Positions 9,319-17,899 of a DNA stretch of 64,000 bases are shown in pieces. This DNA comes from HXMU1420-2 sp017643305. GTDB taxonomy: Bacteria > Pseudomonadota > Alphaproteobacteria > Rhodobacterales > Rhodobacteraceae. The first letter of the stretch is position 1; the number at the start of each line of letters is the position of its first letter. The position numbers and the translations under genes are program-made. Location: the NCBI GenBank assembly GCA_965217135.1, contig OZ244249.1, positions 2,666,001-2,730,000 of the forward strand, given 5' to 3'. The notes under the pieces were generated by a model. That model did not search any database and was not told the DNA's origin. It saw only the letters and a program-made list of their open reading frames with translations.

Positions 9319-9378
9319 TTTCCAAATACCTCTTGGGGCTGCCCGGCACGGGCCGTGGGGGCAGCGCCCCCTGCCCCT
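9319..9378. repeat. GC-rich intergenic repeat between dmdA and acuI
   Basis: Contains the string AAATACCTC followed by a GC-rich tract with a GGGGGC-AG-CGCCCCC inverted repeat near 9355-9371. A related arrangement occurs at 57633-57686, and a similar GC hairpin at 40539-40559. It probably belongs to a dispersed intergenic repeat family; a role in transcript stability is inference. Confidence 0.5.
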
Positions 9379-9379
9379 G

Positions 9380-10483
9380 TCAATTCCAGAACCCGGCCTG
9401 GACGGTGGCCGCGCGCTCTCCATCATCGGTTTCCACCCGCAGCCGTGTGCCTACGCCCCAGTGGGTGATCCGCACCATGCCGATGGCGACGTTGATGTTG
9501 AAATCCGGCGACCAGGCGGCAGACGTGATCTGCCCCACGCGCACGTCCCCGGCATAGAGCCCCCAGGGCCGATCGCAGGGTCCAACCGGGTCGCCCTCTA
9601 TGGCCAGCGGCCTTATCTGTTGAACCGGGCCTTCCTTGGCCACCCGCAGCAGCGCATCCCGGCCAATACAACCGATAGCAGTCTGCGTGTCACAGAACCG
9701 GCCCAGCCCACATTCATGAGGGGTGTTATCATCGGTCATGTCGTTGCCATAGCTCAGCAGCCCGCTTTCGGTCCGTTCGATCAGGTTCGGGCACCCTGCA
9801 CGTACATTCAAATCAGCCCCGGCCTGAAACAAACGATTCCACAAGGGCATGCCGATATCGGTGCCATCGACATAAATCTCGAACCCGCCTTGTTTGGAGT
9901 ATCCCGACCGGGCAATCGCCAGATCCCGGCCTTCAAACTGAAACAGGTCGAAACGGAAGAACCGGATATCACGCACCCGGTCACCAAAGATCCGAACCAT
10001 GAGATCTTCGGCCTTGGGACCCTGTACGGCCAACGGTGACACATCTGGTTCATCCACCAGAACATCCAGCCGATAGCCATTGGCAATGCCCTTGACCCAC
10101 AGCAGCAGGTCGCTGTCGGCAATCGAGATCCAGAACCGGTCTTCCGCCAGTTTCACCGCCACGGGGTCGTTCAGCATGCCCCCGGTTTCATCGACGATAG
10201 GGATGTACAGACATTGCCCCGGCAGCATCCCCCGCAGATCACGCGGCGTGAGCATCTGCATCAGGCGGCCCGCATCCGGGCCGCGCAATTCCACCTGCCG
10301 TTCACAGGACACATCCCAGACCTGCACATGCTTTTTCAGGTGGTGGTAATCCGCCTCCACACTGTCAAACACCGTTGGTAACAGCATGCGGTTGTAAACC
10401 GTGTAGGCTTTGACACCCGCCGCTTCCACCCCTTCCGAAAAAGGGGTGCGGCGCAGTCTGCGGGATGGAGAAATCAGCGTCAT
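9380..10483 (-). CDS. dmdA: DMSP demethylase
   Basis: A 367-residue GcvT-fold (aminomethyltransferase-like) enzyme that moves a methyl group from dimethylsulfoniopropionate to tetrahydrofolate, giving methylmercaptopropionate. The start ISPSRRLRRTPFSEGVEAAG matches the DmdA N-terminus as I recall it. Later segments VWDVSCERQVELRGPDA, the central SGYSKQGGFEIYVDG and the C-terminal WSPDFNINVAIGMV fit the family. Presence of acuI directly downstream separates it from ordinary GcvT proteins. Its ATG overlaps the stop of a dead DinB-family gene (TGATG), so it is carried on the DUF2182-DUF1326 transcript unless an internal promoter exists. Confidence 0.93.
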   Translation of the reverse strand: MTLISPSRRLRRTPFSEGVEAAGVKAYTVYNRMLLPTVFDSVEADYHHLKKHVQVWDVSCERQVELRGPDAGRLMQMLTPRDLRGMLPGQCLYIPIVDETGGMLNDPVAVKLAEDRFWISIADSDLLLWVKGIANGYRLDVLVDEPDVSPLAVQGPKAEDLMVRIFGDRVRDIRFFRFDLFQFEGRDLAIARSGYSKQGGFEIYVDGTDIGMPLWNRLFQAGADLNVRAGCPNLIERTESGLLSYGNDMTDDNTPHECGLGRFCDTQTAIGCIGRDALLRVAKEGPVQQIRPLAIEGDPVGPCDRPWGLYAGDVRVGQITSAAWSPDFNINVAIGMVRITHWGVGTRLRVETDDGERAATVQAGFWN

Positions 10484-10774
10484 CAGGCATCCTCCAGCAT
10501 CAGGAACAGGTCAGATAAAGGGGCCCCGGACCCAGCGGCAGTGAGCATGGCATGCACCTGGCCGCGATGGTGGGTCTGGTGGTTACAGAAATGCACAAAC
10601 AGCAGGCTCATGGGCTCGTCCATCTCCGCCCAAGCGTGCCCGGGATCGAACCAAAGAATACGTCGCGAGGCTTGGAGATTTCCGCCGAATGCAACGCATC
10701 AAAAATACCGTCAACTGCCTGTTCTGCCACACATTACAGCGTGCCGTCATCTGACAATATTCAGAAGAGATCAT
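10483..10774 (-). pseudogene. DinB-family gene, frameshifted and internally deleted
   Basis: From the ATG at 10774 the first residues (MISSEYCQMTARCNVWQNRQL) match the start of a DinB/YfiT-fold protein. Another frame then gives SKPRDVFFGSIPGTLG, and a third gives the C-terminal signature FCNHQTHHRGQVHAML ending at 10483. Two frame changes and loss of roughly half of a ~165-residue protein leave only N- and C-terminal pieces. The intact family folds as a four-helix bundle with three metal-binding histidines. Stop-start overlaps with DUF1326 upstream (ATGA) and dmdA downstream (TGATG) survive, showing it was a coupled operon member. Confidence 0.75.
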
Positions 10775-11481
10775 GTGCGTCCGGGACCGGTCCAGTGGAT
10801 CGGGATGATATCGGCAGATTTGCCTTCGAAATCCCAGACCCAGCCATAGTCCATGACCTTGGACTTGAGCCCGACAGCCGGGTAAATGGTCGGCCCCATC
10901 CAGTACTGGGTGTTTTCCATCGACACCGGTACTTCGGGATCTTTTCCCGGGATCATTTCGATCTCCCCCCGGATTTTCCGCCCGACGATGATTTTGCGAC
11001 GGCGTCCATCCCGTTCGATCACCACCTTTTCGCGCTCTGCGCCAAGGATCTCGGCCACCAGGAAATTGAAGACGCCGGTGTTGCCCCCCGCAGTCCCCGA
11101 CAGGATATCCAGCAGGCCATTGTAAGCCTTGCCGCTGGCCTGATCATCCACATAGGCCGCAACGCGCCAGCCGCCTTCAGCCATGCGCCCGGGAATGTCG
11201 ATCAGCAGCGCACAATTCAGGCCCGACAGGCTTTCCCCTTCGAAATGGCCTTCGTCGATCTGCAACGCAAACCAAGTCTGGCAATAGCCATAGGTCGGAG
11301 GGTGCTTGCCCAACGAAATACCGCACGGGCAGACCACCTCGCACGAGCAATTCATGAACAGCTCGCCTTTGATCTCCCAGTTCGTCGGACGCATCGTGCG
11401 CCGACGGGGGTTCTCCATTCGGCTGTCAATCCGCTGACTGACCGGCAGACGGTCTGCATCGGGACGTTTTCTGATCGCCAT
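10771..11481 (-). CDS. DUF1326 domain protein (copy 1)
   Basis: A 236-residue protein of DUF1326, without established function. The hallmark FMNCSCEVVCPCGIS (N-C-S-C-x3-C-P-C) near residues 42-57 gives four clustered cysteines suited to metal or thiol chemistry; the rest is beta-rich. A GGAGG ribosome site overlapping the end of the upstream DUF2182 gene places the start at 11481. No signal peptide is visible; the first ~28 residues are basic. It is paired with a DUF2182 membrane protein, as in a second copy of the pair at 38.4-39.8 kb. It shares a transcript with dmdA. Confidence 0.85.
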   Translation of the reverse strand: MAIRKRPDADRLPVSQRIDSRMENPRRRTMRPTNWEIKGELFMNCSCEVVCPCGISLGKHPPTYGYCQTWFALQIDEGHFEGESLSGLNCALLIDIPGRMAEGGWRVAAYVDDQASGKAYNGLLDILSGTAGGNTGVFNFLVAEILGAEREKVVIERDGRRRKIIVGRKIRGEIEMIPGKDPEVPVSMENTQYWMGPTIYPAVGLKSKVMDYGWVWDFEGKSADIIPIHWTGPGRT

Positions 11482-11484
11482 GTT

Positions 11485-12279
11485 CTATCCTCCCATGACC
11501 AGGGGTGCTCCGATCACCGCCAATCCGGCGAGGATCAGGGCAAAACCCATTGGTTTCGTGACATAATGTCCGATTTGCGGCAGTTTCTCCAGCACCATGA
11601 ACAGCGTTGCCAGCCCCATCCACAACAGGCTCATGACACCGCCGACAAAGCCCAGCACCATAAAGCCCCAGCAGCAGCCAACACAGAACGCGCCGAGACC
11701 CAGCCCCATGCGCAGCCCACCACCAAAACCTGTTTTCCAATGCCCCAGGAAATAGGTAATCGGGCTGTGGCAGACGCCATGGCAGACCTCCTTCGCACGG
11801 GTGAACTGGAAGGCCCCAACGGCGATCAACAGACCGCCAGAAACAAACCGGTTCTGGGCAATGCCCAGCATATCAATCACACCAGCAAATAGCAGGGCCA
11901 ACTGTACGATTGCGATCAAGGCGGCGAATGCGACCCAAACAATGAAATAGCCCAAAAGCACGCCCAGCCACCCGGACCGCGTACCATCCGCGCTGACCAT
12001 CAGGTCTTCGTAGCTGCGCAGGGTCGGCACCAGCGTCGGCAGCATCATGGCCGCCATCATCACCGCCCACATCACGAACAGCGGGCCGAAATTCGCCATC
12101 GGCATATACATGTCCATGCGCGGGTCCATAGCCGCCATGCGCTGGCCCATCGGGCCGGGGCGACCGATCAGGTCCACGTCCATGTTCATCGCCATGGAAT
12201 ACATCACCCACCACGCCGCAAGAATCCCGGCAAAAAAACCGAGCCATAGCGCGCTCCGAATCCAGTCATTGATTTGCAT
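11485..12279 (-). CDS. DUF2182 predicted metal-binding membrane protein (copy 1)
   Basis: A 264-residue polytopic protein with about six or seven membrane segments. Conserved stretches are the Met-rich MWAVMMAAMMLPT, the Cys/His motif FQFTRAKEVCHGVCHSP and GAFCVGCCWGFM. These suggest intramembrane metal binding, copper being the obvious candidate from the Met/Cys content (inference). The N-terminal loop (about residues 30-62) is also Met-rich. It is the first gene of the minus operon that runs through DUF1326 to dmdA and acuI, and is divergent from the GntR regulator at 12336. Confidence 0.85.
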   Translation of the reverse strand: MQINDWIRSALWLGFFAGILAAWWVMYSMAMNMDVDLIGRPGPMGQRMAAMDPRMDMYMPMANFGPLFVMWAVMMAAMMLPTLVPTLRSYEDLMVSADGTRSGWLGVLLGYFIVWVAFAALIAIVQLALLFAGVIDMLGIAQNRFVSGGLLIAVGAFQFTRAKEVCHGVCHSPITYFLGHWKTGFGGGLRMGLGLGAFCVGCCWGFMVLGFVGGVMSLLWMGLATLFMVLEKLPQIGHYVTKPMGFALILAGLAVIGAPLVMGG

Positions 12280-12303
12280 GGGCTTTCCGATTCCTCTCTT
12301 GCG

Positions 12304-12333
12304 CTTTAAATGTCAGACTTTTAAATGTCAGAC
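12304..12333. promoter_or_regulatory. Two tandem 15-bp direct repeats (candidate operator)
   Basis: Two head-to-tail copies of (C/T)TTTAAATGTCAGAC at 12304-12318 and 12319-12333, ending just before the regulator ATG at 12336 and 25 bases upstream of the DUF2182 start. Each holds TGTCAGAC, with TGTC/GACA half-symmetry in the second copy, resembling GntR/FCD operators. Binding by the adjacent regulator is inferred. Confidence 0.6.
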
Positions 12334-12335
12334 AA

Positions 12336-13079
12336 ATGAAAATTGATCCCTCCAGCCCCACCGACCTGTCGGTCCAGATCGCAGATGCGATCCGCGATGC
12401 CATCGTTTCCGGTGATTTGATCGTTGACGAACGTTTGCCCAGCGAAGCTGAACTGGCCGACCAGTTCAACGTCTCCCGCCCCACCGTGCGCGAGGCGCTG
12501 AAACGTCTGGGCGCGCAATCGCTGATCCGGACCCAGCGCGGTGCGACCGGCGGCGCGTTTGTAAACCGATTGAGTTACACGGACGCCTATGACCAGCAGG
12601 TGACCACAGCGACACTACTTCTGTCGATGAACGCGGTCAGCTTTGAAACCGCATGTGAGGCGCGTTATGCGCTGGAGAGAGCCTGTGCGCCGCTTTCGGC
12701 CCAACGCCGTACCTCGGACCATATCGCGACCATGCGCACGGAGATCTTCCGCCAGGGCCAGCCGGGCCTCACGGATGAGGCGTTCTGCGCCTCAGACGTG
12801 GCCTTTCACCGGGCGCTGGTGGATGGCGCGGGCAACCCTGTGCTCTCCTACCAGCTGGCCGGCGCGGTGGAGGCGATGCAGCCACTGATGAACATGATCA
12901 CCTTCACCGCGCGGTCACGCGAGGCGATCATCGCGCTGCACACCGCCATTGTCGAAGCAATCGAGGCTGGCGATGGCCCTGCCACGGTGGATGGGCTGAA
13001 CGCGTTGGAAACCGAAACGCTGAAGCTGGCCAGAAGCGTGTTTGACGCAAGGAACCGAAAAAAGCCCGAAGCGGGTTGA
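12336..13079 (+). CDS. GntR-family transcriptional regulator, FadR/FCD type
   Basis: A 247-residue regulator. Residues ~10-75 form the GntR winged helix-turn-helix (LPSEAELADQFNVSRPTVRE, then ALKRLGAQSLI). Residues ~95-235 are the all-helical FCD ligand domain, with metal-type positions in DVAFHRALVDGAGNP and LHTAIVEAIEAGD. No ribosome site precedes the ATG, which abuts the direct repeats, so the mRNA may be leaderless or nearly so. Its divergent position makes it the likely regulator of itself and of the DUF2182-DUF1326-dmdA-acuI operon; the ligand is unknown. Confidence 0.85.
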   Translation: MKIDPSSPTDLSVQIADAIRDAIVSGDLIVDERLPSEAELADQFNVSRPTVREALKRLGAQSLIRTQRGATGGAFVNRLSYTDAYDQQVTTATLLLSMNAVSFETACEARYALERACAPLSAQRRTSDHIATMRTEIFRQGQPGLTDEAFCASDVAFHRALVDGAGNPVLSYQLAGAVEAMQPLMNMITFTARSREAIIALHTAIVEAIEAGDGPATVDGLNALETETLKLARSVFDARNRKKPEAG

Positions 13080-13328
13080 TCCAGCGGCGAAAATCGGGTC
13101 TGGCATCAGGAGTAACTTCAGCGCTTGCCTCTTAAACCTGACGCAGGTTTGCACGCGTTCGTTTCTATCTGTCATGCATTAGTACATATCTACCAACACA
13201 CCTGTATGGAGACCTGCCCGCTGGTTTGACTGGCAAGCGCCGGGCCGCTTCGCTTCGGCCCCATCGGGGCGTTCCTTTCCCTTTGTATTCCGGGCACATT
13301 CAGTGTTTGGTCCGTCCCAGAACCCATT

Positions 13329-14519
13329 ATGAGTGCCGCATTGTCTGTCCCGCCTTCCTTTTTCTGGCTCCGGCTTGCGATCCTGATCGGGGCCGGTGTT
13401 GCAGTGGCCCTGCAGATCGGCAAAGTGCCCGCGGCGCTTCCTTTCGTGAAGGAAGACCTGTCGCTGTCGCTGGTCCAGACCGGGTGGGTCGTGTCGATCT
13501 TCGCGCTGGTGGCGGCCGGGTTTGCCGCTTTCATCGGCGCACTGGCCGACCGGATCGGACATTTGCGCGCAGCACTCTGCGGCATGCTGGTCACGGCCAC
13601 GGCGGCGCTGCTGGGCAGTGAGGCGCAGGATGGCACCATGTTGTTGACCCTGCGCGTGGTCGAAGGGTTTGGATACCTGCTGACCTCCACCTCCATCCCC
13701 ACGCTGATCCTGCGCTTTGCACCCGAAAACCGCCGCGCACAATCGCTGGCACTGTGGGGGCTGTTCGTGCCGATTGGGTCCTTTGCGATGATGATCATTT
13801 CAGGACCGCTGCTGGAGTTCTGGGACTGGCGCGTGCTTTGGGTCGTCACTGCACTGATGATCGGAGCCGCCTGCCTGCCGGTCTGGGCAGTGGGACGGCA
13901 CGTGCCGCCTGCCAAGGGGCCTGCGGCCCCTGCCCCGCAGCGCATCCTGCGCGCATCGCTGCGACCCGCGCCCCTGCTCGGGGCGGCGACATTTGCCGTT
14001 TATGCCAGCAACTATTTCATCGTCACCGGCTTCCTGCCGCTGACATTGGTGGGGGACAACGGCGCGTCACCCTTACTTGCGGCCAGCCTTGGGGCCGTCG
14101 TGATCGCCTCCAATGCACTGGGCATTCTGGCCGGAGGCTGGCTGTTGGGCCGGGATGTGCGCCCCTCCACGCTGATAACGGTTGGCGGATGCGTCATGGC
14201 CCTGTGCGGCGCCGTGGTCTTTGCCACTGGCCTGCCCGTGCCAGTACGCGTGACGGCGGCCTTTGTGATGATCTGCTTTGGGGGGCTGGTGCCCAGCAGT
14301 CTCTTTGCGGCGATCCCCCGGTTGGCGGGCAACCCATCGGCCGTTTCGACGATGAGCGGGCTCTTGGCGCAAGGCTCCGGCATCGGCCAGCTAAGTGGCC
14401 CACCGCTGGCCGCGGCACTTGTGGCGGCGACGGGTGTCTGGTGGTCGGCAACCCCCGTGATTATGGTGCTGGCCCTGTTCACGGCGGGCCTTGGACTGGT
14501 CCTGCGTCGCTACACCTGA
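13329..14519 (+). CDS. MFS transporter (CynX/NimT-like)
   Basis: A 396-residue major facilitator superfamily permease with twelve predicted membrane segments. The loop-2/3 signature is recognisable in GALADRIGHLRAALCGML, and the fifth-helix region in VEGFGYLLTSTSIPTLILRF. The closest general resemblance is to the CynX/NimT group (cyanate, nitroimidazole and similar small molecules), but the substrate cannot be told. The interval 13080-13328 upstream holds only a short AT-rich stretch near 13130-13200. It stands alone, convergent with the VWA-Hint gene. Confidence 0.82.
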   Translation: MSAALSVPPSFFWLRLAILIGAGVAVALQIGKVPAALPFVKEDLSLSLVQTGWVVSIFALVAAGFAAFIGALADRIGHLRAALCGMLVTATAALLGSEAQDGTMLLTLRVVEGFGYLLTSTSIPTLILRFAPENRRAQSLALWGLFVPIGSFAMMIISGPLLEFWDWRVLWVVTALMIGAACLPVWAVGRHVPPAKGPAAPAPQRILRASLRPAPLLGAATFAVYASNYFIVTGFLPLTLVGDNGASPLLAASLGAVVIASNALGILAGGWLLGRDVRPSTLITVGGCVMALCGAVVFATGLPVPVRVTAAFVMICFGGLVPSSLFAAIPRLAGNPSAVSTMSGLLAQGSGIGQLSGPPLAAALVAATGVWWSATPVIMVLALFTAGLGLVLRRYT

Positions 14520-14579
14520 CCGCAAAAAGCTCCGGCCAACCGGGACCCGGGTTTCCAGAATTTCAAAGAATTGCACGGG

Positions 14580-16193
14580 TCAACGCCGGCTGAGCGCTGC
14601 CGCTTCCTTGGCCCGCAGCTCCTTGCGGGCTGCCCTAAAAGCATAGCCTTTTTGCAGTTCCGGAAACAGTTCCAGCAGTTCCTGCTGCTGCGGGAAGCTG
14701 AGACCAGCAATGGTGCGTTCGCTCGGATGGAAACTCTCTGCCTCCACACCTTCAGCATAAACCACTTCGTGCTGATCAAAGGCCATATGCACATACGTCA
14801 CCGGGGCGCTTGGGCGTTCTTCAATGATGGTGGTTTCGTTGACCAGCGAAAAGGCCGGGGCCAGAACGCCGTCGGCTTCGCCAAACATCACTTCTGCACG
14901 CCAGTCACGCACCAGTATTCGGTGCTGCCGCGAAACACGCAGGTCGCGTTCAGGCATGTTCGGTCCCATCGCGTCCTTGCGGATCAGGATTGGACGCAGA
15001 TGCGGGTTGGATTTCACATAGGTCGAGGGCAGCGTGGTGGCCCCGATCCACTTGATCTTCTGCACCCCATGGTCCCGCGTGATCACCCGATCCCCCACTT
15101 CCAGGGTCTCGATCGCAACCTGCCCTGCCGGGGTCAAAATCATGGTTCCAGCCACGAAACAAACCACCACGTTCAGCACATGTTGGGTGGTAACCGTCTG
15201 TTCCCCACTTCCAGGGTCCCCCGGATCCTCGCCAAAAATGCTGGTCACCGTGACGGTCAGCTCTGATCCAACTTGGAACTGTTCGTCAATTGGAAGACAA
15301 TCAAAGGCCCAGCCGACCGGCGTGATGATCACTTCCGGGTCACCTTCGTTCAGGGTTACGGTCTGCGTAAGCGGATCGCCATTTTCATCCACAGCTTCGA
15401 TAAGGATTTCAAAGCGCAGAAAATCAATCTCGGTCAGCGGTGCAACAATCTCGGCCGCCAGTTCTTCGCCGTTGTTTACGCGCACGGCACCACCGGTATT
15501 GTCGAGTTTGTTGAGGTCGCTCAGGCTGCTGTTTGGACCAATACCGATGCCTGATACGGATGCGCCAAAGTCGTCTTCCAGTCTCTCAAGCTCGTTTGAA
15601 AAATTATCACCACCTCTGGTCGGAAACCCGTCCGACATGAAAACGACCAAGTTTGTTTCCGTATCGTCGGTGCCAATGGCTTCAAAAGCATCAATGGCCT
15701 TGTCCAACCCGTCATCGAAATTGGTGCCACCATTGGGCCCGGCATCGCCGATATCCGAGAGCGCGCTTGTAAAGTCATTCCCTTCACCGAGCGAGTATGT
15801 GCCAACAACTGTTGCGGCTCCCGACATATCGATGATCGAAAACGTGACTTCGTCCGGGCCATAGCCGGCCGCGTCGTACGCATTGAACAGGGTTTGCGCC
15901 GCGGTTAACTCCGCTTCCAGGATTGTTTCGTCGGTGCCATCGCCATCAAAATCGGACCCGGAATCATTCCGCGTAGACCCGGAGGTATCAATTACAATCG
16001 CCACGTTTATTGGCAGCGGCAGGTCCGAGCCATTTACGGTCGCAGACAGCTCAAACCCCTCGCGCCCGACGCCACCATTGTTCTGGGTGCCCAACTTGGA
16101 GTCCTGCACCACAGAGGTCGGATTGGTAGAATCCGGGTCAATAACAACGTTGGAAGAAACCTGTTCGTCCGTAGTGCCATTCATGTCGACCAT
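14580..16193 (-). CDS. VWA-Hint two-domain protein
   Basis: A 537-residue acidic protein. A von Willebrand A domain (about residues 60-270) keeps the metal-ion site: D69-T-S71-G-S73, GGTNFDDG and MSDGFPT. A beta-type segment follows, then a Hint domain (about 340-490) starting at C345 in VVCFVAGTMI with DRVITRDHGVQKIKW. Hint domains are the self-cleaving fold of inteins and hedgehog proteins. There is no classical signal peptide and the protein is very acidic, as in proteins exported by type I secretion or displayed on roseobacter cells (inference). The ATG at 16193 has an AGGAG ribosome site; an upstream ATG at 16250 lacks one. Confidence 0.85.
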   Translation of the reverse strand: MVDMNGTTDEQVSSNVVIDPDSTNPTSVVQDSKLGTQNNGGVGREGFELSATVNGSDLPLPINVAIVIDTSGSTRNDSGSDFDGDGTDETILEAELTAAQTLFNAYDAAGYGPDEVTFSIIDMSGAATVVGTYSLGEGNDFTSALSDIGDAGPNGGTNFDDGLDKAIDAFEAIGTDDTETNLVVFMSDGFPTRGGDNFSNELERLEDDFGASVSGIGIGPNSSLSDLNKLDNTGGAVRVNNGEELAAEIVAPLTEIDFLRFEILIEAVDENGDPLTQTVTLNEGDPEVIITPVGWAFDCLPIDEQFQVGSELTVTVTSIFGEDPGDPGSGEQTVTTQHVLNVVVCFVAGTMILTPAGQVAIETLEVGDRVITRDHGVQKIKWIGATTLPSTYVKSNPHLRPILIRKDAMGPNMPERDLRVSRQHRILVRDWRAEVMFGEADGVLAPAFSLVNETTIIEERPSAPVTYVHMAFDQHEVVYAEGVEAESFHPSERTIAGLSFPQQQELLELFPELQKGYAFRAARKELRAKEAAALSRR

Positions 16194-16250
16194 GACAGTC
16201 TCCTGCGCGTCGCTGCCCGAGCATTTATGCCGGACCGTGAACATTCTCAT

Positions 16251-16794
16251 CGAAAGGGCACCAAAACTCGGAGTGCCAGATCTGCTCTAATTTCTTCCTA
16301 TTCAACCAGAACTTACGAGTGAAGGCACAGTGTGAGACCTAGGTCTATTGTCTCCAGTAGCGAAACATTGAGGCCACTTTGGGACTAAATACGTACAATC
16401 TGGGGATTTTGAGCGGCAGATCAGATTGAGTCAATCCTGCCGTTGCAACGATTGCAAAGCTTGCATGGCGCGCTTATGTATATCTTGTCTTTCGGGACTA
16501 TGGACATAAACGCGCTCGTAATAAGCGGATCGGACCCGGGGGCGGTACCCGGCGGCTCCACCAAAATCCTTCATTTGGGGATCATGGGGCCGAAACAGGA
16601 TCGACGAACGTCTAAAGGGGTTAGCTTTGTCCCGGCGGGGTGCCACCGTATCGGCCCGAACAGTACAATTGCAAATGACAATCGTGCTCCGGTAGCAGTC
16701 GCTGCGTAAGCAGTTCCTAACACCGAAATCTAAGCCCTTGCGCCTAGCCGCGTAAGGCGGGGTTCGCAGGCACCTGGCAACAGAAGCCTGCACT
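16251..16794. other. Non-coding interval with no supported gene
   Basis: About 540 bases separate the VWA-Hint gene from the quinone-reductase gene. Open frames here on either strand have no family resemblance and overlap one another. The part near 16260-16430 is AT-richer than its surroundings and probably contains the promoter of the VWA-Hint gene. I see no RNA gene. Confidence 0.5.
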
Positions 16795-17388
16795 TCATCT
16801 CCTGACCGATGCCAGATCTTCGCCAAGCTTACGCGCATCTTGCAGATATCGAGCCCGCAGCTCCGGCAGGGTGTCACCGTGCAGGTCATACATGATGTCC
16901 AGCCGGGTGTCCCGCGCGCCGCAAAAGCCCCACACGCCATGGCAAAGCTGCTGGCGCAACACAGCCTCTGCGCCGCTGTCGTCAAAACCCTGCGGGCTAT
17001 CTGCTGTCGTGGCCAACATCCGCACGCGCTTGCCCGCCAATGCCAGCGGGCGCGTAGCCTCATCGCTCCACGCCCAATTCACCCGCAGCACGCGATCGAA
17101 CCAGCCTTTCAGAACCGCAGGCACCGACCACCACCAGACCGGAAAGACAAATACCAGCGCCTGCGCGGCCTCAACCCGTGCCATATGTGCCTCTATGTCC
17201 TCTGGTGGGTCTTCACCCGTGAACTGGCTCATATCCTGCGGCTGCATCACTGGCTGAAATCCCTCTGCCACAAGATCGCAAAGGTCCGCCTGACCACCCG
17301 CAGCCTGCACGCCGGTGCCCGCCGCGTCCGCCAGTGCCGTGCAGAAAGACCCGCGCATCGGATGCGCCAAAACGATCAGCACACGCAT
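16795..17388 (-). CDS. Flavodoxin-fold NAD(P)H quinone oxidoreductase
   Basis: A 197-residue member of the NQO1/KefF/MdaB flavodoxin-like family. The FMN-phosphate loop LIVLAHPMRGSFCTAL opens the protein, and the family motif FVFPVWWWSVPAVLKGWFDRV lies near residues 79-100. Such enzymes carry out two-electron reduction of quinones or act as regulatory subunits of potassium efflux systems. No potassium antiporter is adjacent, so the quinone reductase role is favoured. The gene stands alone. Confidence 0.85.
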   Translation of the reverse strand: MRVLIVLAHPMRGSFCTALADAAGTGVQAAGGQADLCDLVAEGFQPVMQPQDMSQFTGEDPPEDIEAHMARVEAAQALVFVFPVWWWSVPAVLKGWFDRVLRVNWAWSDEATRPLALAGKRVRMLATTADSPQGFDDSGAEAVLRQQLCHGVWGFCGARDTRLDIMYDLHGDTLPELRARYLQDARKLGEDLASVRR

Positions 17389-17674
17389 GGCACCCCCCGG
17401 CTAGACTGCTCCAGACCGTCCTCGCACCCTGCGTCCATGAGGCCAAATTCGACCGCACCGTTAGGCATCAGCTCACGGTCTGCGCGTATCTTGATATACA
17501 ACGGGCATGCCGTTACTGCGCCAAATGAAATCACTGTTCCCCAGTTTCTTTGTTCAATTGAAACCCTAATATACGACCCTTACCTCATCATCAGGGTCAT
17601 CCGCCATGCGCATACCAAGCATGCCAAGCGGGTGACATGCCTGGCCGGGCAACCCTGTGTCATCTCTGCCATAA

Positions 17675-17899
17675 GGGCCGCAAGCGGAACCTAGGCTGGG
17701 TCGCACACCTGCAAAGTATGACCACGAGGCCGAATACCCGCAGGCCGCAGGCCTTCGGGCGCTTTCGGTTTACCTGTCGCACCAGTGCCGCGATGACCAT
17801 GATCAACTCGCCATGGGCATGATGCGCTATGATGCGCTTTACCGATGGGCCCGCGACAGGCATAGAGAAGGCCACGACTGGCAGGCGGATCGCACATGA
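17675..17899 (+). pseudogene. Remnant of a ChrB-like gene (C-terminal end)
   Basis: The plus frame ending at 17899 reads KYDHEAEYPQAAGLRALSVY and later MRYDALYRWARDRHREGHDW, resembling the C-terminus of ChrB chromate-resistance proteins. An in-frame stop near 17673 and no recognisable N-terminal portion leave about 70 codons of a protein that is normally ~300 residues. Its TGA overlaps the chrA ATG (ATGA), the spacing expected for an intact chrB-chrA operon. The family assignment is from memory of the ChrB C-terminus, so it is tentative. The stretch 17389-17674 holds nothing I recognise. Confidence 0.5.

Noticed and set aside
13179..13945. Long minus-strand open frames across the MFS gene start
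   Set aside because: They are antisense to a clear transporter and their translations are low-complexity without family resemblance.
16431..17063. Minus-strand open frame overlapping the quinone reductase, and a plus-strand frame at 16443-16709
   Set aside because: Arg-rich, no recognisable motif, out of frame with a well supported gene or conflicting with each other.
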